Shown: one piece after another, positions 35,937 through 43,520 of the stretch
How positions within the stretch are numbered: the first letter of the stretch is position 1
Layout of the letters: each line of letters starts with the position of its first letter
Source: JAAZBG01 sp964390065
GTDB lineage: Bacteria > Fibrobacterota > Chitinivibrionia > Chitinivibrionales > Chitinispirillaceae
Assembly (NCBI GenBank): GCA_964390065.1
Contig: CAYMGX010000005.1
Span: 1-64,000 of the forward strand
Direction of reading: 5' to 3'
DNA length: 64,000 bases
Notes under the pieces: generated by a model
Told to the model about the DNA's origin: nothing
The model's input: the letters and a program-made list of their open reading frames with translations, nothing else
Database searches by the model: none
Made by a program: the position numbers and the translations under genes

Positions 35937-37514
35937 TTACTGCTTAATTACAAGATTCATTCCGCAATCAGGACACTTTGACGGTTTGTCAGAGATAACC
36001 TCCGGATGCATCGGACAGATATAAACTGCTTTCTCCGGTGTTGCGTGTTTCCTGACAAGATTCATCCCGCAGAGAGGACATTTTGATGGTGTATCAGATA
36101 CAATTTCCGGATGCATCGGGCAATCGTATAAGCCATTCTGCAGTTTCGGTTCTGCAGATGGATTGTCAGTTGAAATAGTTGTCAAGTTGTCAACTGCCAT
36201 GTGGTTGTCATTCGATCCGGTCTGTGTTGCGTCGGTACTTTGTGATGAACTTGTTGTCAATGTCCTGACCGCCGTACGCAGATTACTTTCCGAATCAATT
36301 AAAAATTGTGATGATGTAACAATGGTTGTACCCTCATCAAGACCATCAAGTATCTGCGTATATCCATCAACGGTAATTCCAATTGTAATCTCCTGCGGTT
36401 TATAATATCCGTCACCCAATGAAATAATAACAAGCGAGCGTGTACCGGAATGGATTACCGCCTGTTCCGGTACGACAAGGCTCTCGGTTGTATTTTTAGA
36501 CAAAAGAGTAATATTTGCAAACATCTGGGGTTTCAATGAATAATCGGATGTGTTTGACAGCTCAATTCTTACTTTTGCAGTTCTTGAAACATCATCAAGA
36601 ATAGGGGCGATGAAGGTAACTTTCCCACTAAATACCTTTGATGGCATTGATGAAATGGTAAGCTGAGCATCCTGCCTTATTTTTACAAAAGGGAGATCAT
36701 CCTGATAGACATTGGCAATAGCCCAGATTCTGGACAGATCTGCAATTTTGTAAAGCGGCATTCCGGGTTCGATTTTCTGCCCGCTGAATACCATTTTTTC
36801 CATGACTATTCCGCTTGAGTTCGAGTATACGGTAATAAACCGTTCCGGTATTCCCTGCTGTTCAAGTCTGGTAAGCTGTTCATCGGTAAGATCCCAGTTT
36901 TTAAGGCGTTTCCGTGCACTTACGAGAATATCGGACGCCCCTTGTGCGGCTGCTGATGCAGACGTGAACGAACGTGAATAAGCCAGTGCCTGAAGATATT
37001 CCTCCTGTGTAGCGACAAGTTCCTGACTGTAAAGTGTCAGGAGTGGATCACCCTTTTTCACATATTGGCCTGTAAAATCAACATATAGTTTTTCAATGTA
37101 TCCCATTACTTTGGTCGTTACGATCGAAACGCTCTTCTCATTATTTTCAAGTATCGCACTTGTTCGTACCGATTTGCCCATCATACGCCGGATTACCTGA
37201 GTTGTCGTGACACCCATATTTTGCACGACTGCCGGATCGATGCGAATTGCATCCCTGTCATGGTTGTCACCATGCGATGATGCTCCTCCGCTTTCGTCTA
37301 TAGGTACAAGTTTCATACCGCAGAGCGGACAATCTTTGGGGGTATCGGAAATAATCTGCGGATGCATCGGACAGCTATACATAACAGGCTTTTTTGACTG
37401 AGCTGTTTCATCCTTATGTACGGTTCCCATTCTCTTTGAATACATAGAGATTAGCATCCCGGACAGTACTGCGATTATGCATACAAGAATTACTATGATC
37501 ACTCTTGATTTCAT
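35937..37514 (-). CDS. cusB: CusB-like periplasmic adaptor with three heavy-metal-binding modules
   Basis: 525 residues. TM anchor at about 4-25, then a heavy-metal module (46-72: YSCPMHPQIISDTPKDCPLC-GMKLVPI). The adaptor core follows: NEKSVSIVTTKVMGYIEKLY, a coiled-coil hairpin (SQELVATQEEYLQALAYSRS), and barrel and membrane-proximal domains. Two more copies of the metal module end the protein (about 463-487 and 498-523, each C-P-M-H-P-E ... C-P-x-C-G-M-N-L-V). One such module is common in CusB-type proteins; an extra C-terminal pair is unusual. It links the RND pump and outer-membrane channel and probably hands Cu(I)/Ag(I) to the pump. It lies 27 bases before cusA and 3 bases after the channel gene. 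Start ATG with AGGAG. Confidence 0.92.
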   Translation of the reverse strand: MKSRVIIVILVCIIAVLSGMLISMYSKRMGTVHKDETAQSKKPVMYSCPMHPQIISDTPKDCPLCGMKLVPIDESGGASSHGDNHDRDAIRIDPAVVQNMGVTTTQVIRRMMGKSVRTSAILENNEKSVSIVTTKVMGYIEKLYVDFTGQYVKKGDPLLTLYSQELVATQEEYLQALAYSRSFTSASAAAQGASDILVSARKRLKNWDLTDEQLTRLEQQGIPERFITVYSNSSGIVMEKMVFSGQKIEPGMPLYKIADLSRIWAIANVYQDDLPFVKIRQDAQLTISSMPSKVFSGKVTFIAPILDDVSRTAKVRIELSNTSDYSLKPQMFANITLLSKNTTESLVVPEQAVIHSGTRSLVIISLGDGYYKPQEITIGITVDGYTQILDGLDEGTTIVTSSQFLIDSESNLRTAVRTLTTSSSQSTDATQTGSNDNHMAVDNLTTISTDNPSAEPKLQNGLYDCPMHPEIVSDTPSKCPLCGMNLVRKHATPEKAVYICPMHPEVISDKPSKCPDCGMNLVIKQ

Positions 37515-37517
37515 TTT

Positions 37518-38816
37518 TTATCTCCTGTCTGTCGATTCGCTGAACGGACCTTTAGTGTGTAATCTGTCAATGTCGGCATATGCATTCAGCAGATTCATAA
37601 TAGCCATTTGATACTCTTTTTTTGTCATTAGAAGCATTTTTTGTGAATCAAGTACCATCAGCAGATCACCCATGCCGTTCTGATACGCATTTATCGCCGC
37701 AGTGGTTGTCTGATATGCCTGCGGAAGTGAGACCGTACGGAAGAAGTGCTCCTGCGTTGCATAGCGTTCCACCCGTGATTGTGCATCATAAATTCGTGCC
37801 CTAAACATTGATAGCATATTGTTTATTTGCTGCTGCGATTCCCGTAGTTGTGCCTGTAAACGATTCTCCTGGGCCCTGAATTTTCCGATAGACCAGGGTG
37901 CAACCGGAATAGTAAACCCAAGCATTAACGACCAGTCGTCACTGGAATTGATCATCTGTTTATACATTCCGCGAACCATGATATCGGGGTAATACTCTTT
38001 TTTTGCAACGATTGTTTCTGCCGTGATCATATCCGTTCCGATTTTCATCGCGGTAATATCCGGGATTGACATGTGCGCGGTATCGACACTGGCACTATAT
38101 GTAATCGGTAATGCCATAGTTGGTATATACGGAATCGTCATCTGAACTGAGGAAGGCAGGAGTGCGCTTATCATTGCCTGAGCTGAAATCCTATTTTGAC
38201 TGAGTGTAATACTGTCAAGTAAAAGATTTGAATGTTCTGTCTGGGCCCGTAATATTTCTGTCTGATTGCCTAAACCCGATTCATAACGCTTTCGGGCAAT
38301 AGTAATAATTGTATTTAACAGGTCGCGCGACTGACTGTTGAGTTCAATGTATCTGTCAATAAGATATACGTCATTATACGCCTTTGCGAATTGTAATGCA
38401 ATCTCCTTTGACAAAACCGTAACCTCGGCCTCACGCATGGATGTCTTATACGATTCGGCTTTTACCATTGACGATAATTTACCGGGAAAGGGAAACATCT
38501 GCTGGATTGAATAATCAACTTCCATCTGTTCCTTAAAAATATTCGGAAAAAATCTCACTGGTGATTGGAAAAGTTCAAACCCGAACTGTGGTGGATCAAG
38601 AGAGATCATTTTTACCGATTCCTTTGCAATGTCAACTCTGCTCCGGGCGGCTTGAAGACCCGGATTATGTTTAAGAATAGTATCAAGAAGCTGTGTGCGC
38701 TGTTTAAAAAATGATACATAGTCGAGACTGTCAACCGCTGATCCTCCAAATGAATACACAACAGCACTTGCAACTATTGTTGCTGCAACTAACGGGGCTA
38801 GAAACAATGTGTTCAT
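37518..38816 (-). CDS. cusC: Outer-membrane efflux protein, TolC/CusC-like
   Basis: 432 residues. Signal peptide (1-18), then the two long helical hairpins of outer-membrane factors: LLDTILKHNPGLQAARSRVDIAKESVKM in the first repeat, and the matching VAKKEYYPDIMVRGMYKQM and ENRLQAQLRESQQQINNMLS in the second. GNQTEILRAQTEHSNLLLDSITL is the typical coiled-coil stretch. It forms the trimeric channel of the copper pump. It precedes the adaptor gene by 3 bases. GGAGATAA lies before the ATG. Confidence 0.9.
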   Translation of the reverse strand: MNTLFLAPLVAATIVASAVVYSFGGSAVDSLDYVSFFKQRTQLLDTILKHNPGLQAARSRVDIAKESVKMISLDPPQFGFELFQSPVRFFPNIFKEQMEVDYSIQQMFPFPGKLSSMVKAESYKTSMREAEVTVLSKEIALQFAKAYNDVYLIDRYIELNSQSRDLLNTIITIARKRYESGLGNQTEILRAQTEHSNLLLDSITLSQNRISAQAMISALLPSSVQMTIPYIPTMALPITYSASVDTAHMSIPDITAMKIGTDMITAETIVAKKEYYPDIMVRGMYKQMINSSDDWSLMLGFTIPVAPWSIGKFRAQENRLQAQLRESQQQINNMLSMFRARIYDAQSRVERYATQEHFFRTVSLPQAYQTTTAAINAYQNGMGDLLMVLDSQKMLLMTKKEYQMAIMNLLNAYADIDRLHTKGPFSESTDRR

Positions 38817-38942
38817 GTTTTATCTCCATGAATTCAATGGCACTTTTATTTTGTATGAACGTTACAATCAATCAATAAATGACATTTAATTCGCACATGT
38901 CAATAAGTTTTGATGTATTTGGCTTTGGAAATCAGGAGTTTT

Positions 38943-39359
38943 TCAGATTCGGAGTGGAGTCAGCGATGCAGAGCGCACTGAAAGTGACAAAATTACTGTT
39001 TTACAAACATTTAAATCCTGAAAAAACGTTGAGTGATTTAATAGATAAACCGGCATTGCATACAAATGTAATGACCTGTTATTTGATGAAACCGTATTTG
39101 CCTGATGTTGTGGTAATGCGTTGCAATTGCAGGTGGTGCATGTAACCAGGTAATCCCGTTCGGATTCATCCTGTATTGCACTTTCCCGCGTTATCAGTGA
39201 TGATGTTGAGATCTGTTCTGTGCAACAGGCATCTGTTTTGGCTGTTTGTGTTTTTTCAGAATCGCAACAATCGCAATTCATCGAACAGGCAGAAACAATA
39301 CCCGCAATGAATATAATAAACATGATCAGTTTAATAGCGATTGTGTTAAATTGTTTCAT
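38943..39359 (-). CDS. Small Cys-rich membrane or lipoprotein at the head of the cus operon
   Basis: 138 residues. The N-terminal hydrophobic helix IKLIMFIIFIAGIVSAC ends in a lipobox-like Cys and is followed at once by SMNCDCCDSEKTQTAKTDACC, then a second cluster TCTTCNCNALPQH. Ten Cys in about 80 residues suggest soft-metal binding. The C-terminal part (LHLYAMPVYLLNH) is unremarkable. It is the first gene of the leftward run, 126 bases before the outer-membrane channel gene. Its position fits a periplasmic metal-sensing or metal-buffering role. I do not recognise a named family. Confidence 0.65.
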   Translation of the reverse strand: MKQFNTIAIKLIMFIIFIAGIVSACSMNCDCCDSEKTQTAKTDACCTEQISTSSLITRESAIQDESERDYLVTCTTCNCNALPQHQANTVSSNNRSLHLYAMPVYLLNHSTFFQDLNVCKTVILSLSVRSASLTPLRI

Positions 39360-39393
39360 GATCCTGAATCCGTTGTTATGCGATCATTTCTAA

Positions 39394-39414
39394 TTAATAT
39401 ACGTTTAATATACG
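39394..39414. promoter_or_regulatory. Tandem decamer upstream of the cus operon
   Basis: TTAATATACG occurs twice, 11 bases apart start to start (39394-39403 and 39405-39414), just upstream of the first gene. One helical turn spacing suggests a regulator site or overlapping -10 boxes. No metalloregulator gene is in the operon. Confidence 0.4.
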
Positions 39415-39618
39415 GCTGAAATAAAATAATATTTACTAATATGGTGAACTATTTTTAGTTGCAATCCGGAGGACGGCATTTGTGAATATGTCGAACCGTG
39501 TATCTTATAATCTCCTATCTTCAATCAATTTGTTTCTTCCTTTTTAATTTTACTAATGATATCATATGGAATCATTACTACTACAATAATTTTGTAGTAA
39601 CCATAATTGGAGGTCACT

Positions 39619-40020
39619 ATGGCATATATGGATTGGAAGGATGAATTCAGTGTAGGAATAGATGATATGGATTCACAACATAAACGCTGGATTGAGATTA
39701 TTAACGAGCTTCATGAGGCAATGAGAAGTGGGCAGACGGCAAAGGTTATGTCATCGGTGTTGAAAAAAATGACCGATTATATCAGCCTGCATTTTAAAAC
39801 GGAGGAAGCGCTGCTTGAAAAGAATAAATACCCTGGACTTGAAAAACATAAACTAATTCACGAGAGGTATGCGCGTGAGATCAACGGTTTTGTTGATAAA
39901 TTTACAAATGGTAAAGTTCTGGTGTCGCTTGATATTATGGATTCGCTGAAAGACTGGTTGACAAATCATATTAAGGTGAATGACAAGGAATACGGAGCAT
40001 TCATTACCCGTAAAAAGTAA
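39619..40020 (+). CDS. Bacteriohemerythrin
   Basis: 133 residues, single domain. All di-iron ligands are in place: His21 (DSQHKRWIEIIN), His58 and Glu62 (HFKTEEALLE), His77 and His81 (KHKLIHERY), His117 and Asp122 (LTNHIKVNDKEYG). It binds O2 reversibly and may serve as oxygen sensor, carrier or scavenger. I start at the ATG at 39619 with GGAGG upstream; an upstream TTG is part of that ribosome site. An imperfect inverted repeat (TTACTACTACAA/TTTGTAGTAAC, about 39574-39600) lies in the leader and may be an operator. Confidence 0.93.
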   Translation: MAYMDWKDEFSVGIDDMDSQHKRWIEIINELHEAMRSGQTAKVMSSVLKKMTDYISLHFKTEEALLEKNKYPGLEKHKLIHERYAREINGFVDKFTNGKVLVSLDIMDSLKDWLTNHIKVNDKEYGAFITRKK

Positions 40021-40402
40021 CTTCTGTATTATCTATGTCAACATTCACTATGTTGCAATACATTATTTCAACAATGTATAGTATAATGATTGTTGATTAC
40101 AAAGAAGACATGTATGGAGCCAATCAGCTGCGCAACGCAATTTATTACTCCGGCAATTAAATATTTCCCAAAGCCATTGAGTACCGTTTTTAACTGGAAA
40201 TCCATCAGTTTTCGTTACGTTACAAGTGGTACTTAATTGCTGGAGTGTCAATTCAACCTGCTTCCCACGAACAACCTGACCAAATTTCCCCCTTTAGTTA
40301 AAAAACCTTATTTCATACTACTTGCTACCTGCTCCTTGCTACGATTATTTTTTACAACCGGCCTTTAACAAAATAATCCTTTAAAAAGGAACTTGTACTA
40401 CG
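40021..40402. other. Intergenic region
   Basis: 382 bases. An inverted pair TCAACAAT/ATTGTTGA (about 40068-40096) lies near the hemerythrin end and may be a weak terminator. A 62-codon minus-strand ORF has no support. AAAAGGA precedes the next gene. Confidence 0.4.
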
Positions 40403-40792
40403 ATGAGAATTGAACATATCGCTCTGTGGGTTGACGCTCTTGAGACAATACGGTCTTTCTACACTAAGTACTTTGATGCCGTAAGCGGTGAAAAATATGT
40501 AAGTACTAAAGGAGGGTTCTCATCATACTTTCTTACATTTCCCGGAAGTGAAACCCGTATTGAACTGATGAACAGGAGTGATATCACTGATGAACCTTCT
40601 AAAAGGGGGTTTATGAAAGGGATTGCACATATTGCGTTTTCAGTGGGAAGCAGGGAAATGGTCGATAGTCTGACAGAGCGTTTGCGTGCTGACAAATATT
40701 GTATTGAAAGCGAACCCCGGACTACCGGTGATGGGTATTATGAGAGTGTGGTCCTGGATCCGGAGGGAAATTACGTGGAGATATCGATCTGA
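40403..40792 (+). CDS. VOC family protein (glyoxalase/dioxygenase-type)
   Basis: 129 residues, one vicinal-oxygen-chelate unit with two beta-alpha-beta-beta-beta modules. Metal ligands in the usual positions are His5 (IEHIALWV), Glu54 (TRIELMN), His76 (IAHIAFSVG) and Glu126 (GNYVEISI). The set H-E-H-E is the one used by glyoxalase I-type enzymes, but many relatives have other functions, so the substrate is left open. Cytoplasmic, monocistronic. Confidence 0.88.
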   Translation: MRIEHIALWVDALETIRSFYTKYFDAVSGEKYVSTKGGFSSYFLTFPGSETRIELMNRSDITDEPSKRGFMKGIAHIAFSVGSREMVDSLTERLRADKYCIESEPRTTGDGYYESVVLDPEGNYVEISI

Positions 40793-40815
40793 AAAAAACG
40801 TTTGTTCAAAACAAG

Positions 40816-40869
40816 ACGTCGTTTGGTGACGCCATACCCGGGGATGCAAAAACTGTAACGACGTTTTTT
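40816..40869 (+). terminator. Terminator candidate after the VOC gene
   Basis: Stem ACGTCGTT (40816-40823) / AACGACGT (40857-40864) followed by a run of six T (40864-40869). The loop is long (33 bases), which lowers confidence. Confidence 0.5.
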
Positions 40870-41111
40870 AAAATCATACGTAATAAATTGAAATGACCGG
40901 CTGAACACAGTAATTGTGGTGTCTGGTAGATCCGTATGTCAGATTGGTCATAAATCAATGAATTGATTATAACGCTATACGTTCAGGATGCCATTCTCAG
41001 GATTTTAGCCCAGAGAATATACAACTACGTAGTAACTTAATTGTATAACTATCATAATTTGTTGATATATAATGATTAAAACTAAAAAAAGTCTTCTGGA
41101 TTATGTTACAA

Positions 41112-41188
41112 ACTGTTCTCAAAAGAGAATGTAACTTTTTAATAGAGGAGATAAAAAAACGTCTTTGTCAGACAATTGTTGGTATATT
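41112..41188 (+). promoter_or_regulatory. Conserved dyad plus TATATT leader of the TIGR02147 regulator gene
   Basis: ACTGTTCTCAAAAGAGAATG (arms 41116-41129), 51 nt, then TATATT (41183-41188). Same sequence, orientation and spacing as before the three secreted paralogs. A shared GGGGACGCTAA follows 19 nt downstream (41208-41218), also present about 21 nt after TATATT in paralog 1. The dyad is 162 bp upstream of the chosen ATG. Confidence 0.7.
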
Positions 41189-41290
41189 TCCACTATGATG
41201 ATAGTATGGGGACGCTAACTTTATTAAAACATATATCTATAAGTGCAGATTTATGGAATTTCATTACAGCGCTTTCGGGGTCAAGATATA

Positions 41291-42133
41291 ATGGCAGATC
41301 TGTTTACACATCAGAATTATAGAACCTATTTAAAGGAGTTCTATAATGAGAACAAAGCCCGGTTGAAGAACTTTTCCTATAAGTCTTTTTCACAAAAAGC
41401 AGGGATAGCAGCGCCATCGTTTCTTTTCTACGTAATAGAAGGGAAGCGCAACTTGACAAAGGCTACGATTCTGAAGATTTCTCAAGCGATCGGGCATACC
41501 CAGGAAGAAGCTGCCTATTTTGAAAACCTTGTTTTTTTCAATCAGGCGTCGTCAATTACTGAAAAAACGGTGTACTATACCAGGCTCCTTGAAATACGCA
41601 GGCCTATTGATATTGCAGTGGTCGATAAAGACCGGTATGAGTTTTACAGTGCCTGGTATCATAGTGTTATACGTGAAGTTGTCACAATTTTTGATTTTCA
41701 GGATGATTTTGAAAAATTAGGGGCATTCATTATTCCACCCATAAAAGGTACAGAAGCCCGCAAGTCGATTGCACTGCTTGAACGACTGGGTTTTATTGAA
41801 AAAGACGAACAGGGGTTATACTATCAGACCCAGAGTTTATTAAGAGTGAGAGTCAGCGGGATTGATTCTTTTGTAATCGAAAAATTTCAGATGGAGATGT
41901 TGACTGTTGCAATGAAAGCGTATGATACCGTTCCGGTTTCCGATAGAATGTCGAAATCAGCTACATTTTCGATATCGGAAGAGACTTTTGAGCTGTTTAA
42001 AATGAGGGTCAGGGAGTTGTATTCACAACTTCTTGAAATCGCACGAATCGATGATAAACCATCACAAGTCTATCAGGTTACCATGAATCTGTTTCCAATG
42101 AGTAAAAAGGCTAAACCTCGTGATGATAACTAA
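41291..42133 (+). CDS. TIGR02147 family transcriptional regulator
   Basis: 280 residues from the ATG at 41291 (GGGG upstream); a GTG 16 codons earlier is less typical for the family. The start MADLFTHQNYRTYLKEFYNENK and the N-terminal helix-turn-helix (YKSFSQKAGIAAPSFLFYVIEGKRNLTKATILKISQAIG) match TIGR02147, a paralogous family described from Fibrobacter succinogenes. The next part (EAAYFENLVFFNQASS, YTRLLEIRRP, EFYSAWYHSVIREVV) and the end (ARIDDKPSQVYQVTMNLFPMSK) are typical. The DNA-binding region is XRE-like; the rest has no known ligand. The gene carries the same upstream dyad as the three secreted paralogs, so autoregulation and control of them are likely. Its 3' end overlaps the lipoprotein gene. 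Confidence 0.88.
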   Translation: MADLFTHQNYRTYLKEFYNENKARLKNFSYKSFSQKAGIAAPSFLFYVIEGKRNLTKATILKISQAIGHTQEEAAYFENLVFFNQASSITEKTVYYTRLLEIRRPIDIAVVDKDRYEFYSAWYHSVIREVVTIFDFQDDFEKLGAFIIPPIKGTEARKSIALLERLGFIEKDEQGLYYQTQSLLRVRVSGIDSFVIEKFQMEMLTVAMKAYDTVPVSDRMSKSATFSISEETFELFKMRVRELYSQLLEIARIDDKPSQVYQVTMNLFPMSKKAKPRDDN

Positions 42134-43322
42134 CTATAAATATATTCTGTGCTGTTTGCTTACAGTATTAACACTTCTCTCGTGCACCGGGCCGGTAGCT
42201 GGCGGCGGGTCTGATACTGAGGTTAGCTCGAGGAAAGTTGCCGGTATTGTTCTTGATAATGCAGGATTACCGGTTGCAAATGCTGTTGTTAAAATCCGTC
42301 CGTCGGTTTATTTGATTGATTCATTGAACAGCGAATCGTTTATGGCGTCACATTATGTTCGCAACAATATAACCGGCGCAGATGGTTCTTTTAGCTTTGA
42401 TAGTATTCTGGTCGATGAATACTTCCTTGACATATCGAAAAACGATTCAATTGGTGCGGTGAACCAGTTCTCTATTAACGAATCAGAACGGGATATCCGG
42501 CTTTCGTCAATCAAACTGGAACCTTTCGCTCTGATTGATGGCAATGTCCGTGTGAACGGTATTGACAGTACCGAGTACATTCTTCAGGTGTTTGGTACCG
42601 ATTATAACAGAAAAGCTGATACCAATGGCTACTTTGCAATGAGATTACCCCGTGGCCGGTATACCATGCACTTTGGTGCCTATGCATCGTGGGACTCTAT
42701 GAAAACAAAACCTGTGGATCGTTTTGAACTTACGTTTGATGTTTTTGAAAATTATAAATATATGGGTGATTTCTGGTTTAAGTCCCCGCCTAAGGATTCG
42801 TGTATTGATTTTTCATGCGACTCTATAATAATGCGTAAGGCCCTGGATGAAATGCGCCTGGATAGCATCAATGTCAGAGCGGTTGCAACGGTAGAGAATA
42901 ACCGTATTGTCGGGCTTAATCTTCGGGGGCTTCCAATATTTTATCTGTCAAAATATGTTGAATCGTTGACCGAGCTGCGAACACTGGATCTTGGATTGAC
43001 ACATTTATTTGAAGTACCTCCGACAATTGGCATGTTTCAGAAACTTGAGACACTGAAACTTGACAGTAACGGACTCCAGTATCTGCCATCCGGCATTGTA
43101 TCGTTAAGTGCTCTTAAATCGCTTGATATTAACAGCAATTTTATAAGTGAAATGCCATCGGGTTTTCAAAATATGAAGTTACAATATCTTGATATTTCTA
43201 AAAATAAATTCTGTTCGTCCGATTCTGTTTTTACAAATTGGGCGGATATGTATGATCCGGACTGGAGGTATTATCAATTATGTCTGCCGATGTATCCCGT
43301 GATCGATAGCAGAATTGAATAA
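42123..43322 (+). CDS. LRR lipoprotein overlapping the TIGR02147 gene
   Basis: About 399 residues. A GTG at 42120 directly before the ATG at 42123 is an alternative start. Lipoprotein signal with lipobox LTLLSC. Residues about 35-110 form a carboxypeptidase-regulatory-like beta-sandwich (VAGIVLDNAGLPVANAVVKI, TGADGSFSFDSI). A second beta domain follows, then four leucine-rich repeats (about 285-365: LRTLDLGLTHLFEVPPTIG, LETLKLDSNGLQYLPSGI, LKSLDINSNFISEMPSG, LQYLDISKNKF). Start and the previous stop overlap by 11 bases, so translation is probably coupled. Surface or periplasmic recognition protein, perhaps functionally paired with the regulator. Confidence 0.8.
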   Translation: MITNYKYILCCLLTVLTLLSCTGPVAGGGSDTEVSSRKVAGIVLDNAGLPVANAVVKIRPSVYLIDSLNSESFMASHYVRNNITGADGSFSFDSILVDEYFLDISKNDSIGAVNQFSINESERDIRLSSIKLEPFALIDGNVRVNGIDSTEYILQVFGTDYNRKADTNGYFAMRLPRGRYTMHFGAYASWDSMKTKPVDRFELTFDVFENYKYMGDFWFKSPPKDSCIDFSCDSIIMRKALDEMRLDSINVRAVATVENNRIVGLNLRGLPIFYLSKYVESLTELRTLDLGLTHLFEVPPTIGMFQKLETLKLDSNGLQYLPSGIVSLSALKSLDINSNFISEMPSGFQNMKLQYLDISKNKFCSSDSVFTNWADMYDPDWRYYQLCLPMYPVIDSRIE

Positions 43323-43520
43323 TGCAATGACACTCTGTTTTGTTCGGATGCGGATGTCAATAATCAAAAATATTGATAATAATAGTGCTGATACTGGTGT
43401 GATGAAAGATTGCTAAAAATCATTTCATGTACCTTTGGCATGTGTTTAGAGTTGTCAAAGGTTTGTTTTAAAGGTTTATCGTAATGTTGCAATGAGTTCA
43501 GAAAAGTAAGAGGGTACCAG

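Noticed and set aside
40063..40251. 62-codon minus-strand ORF
   Set aside because: No ribosome site or recognisable feature; intergenic.
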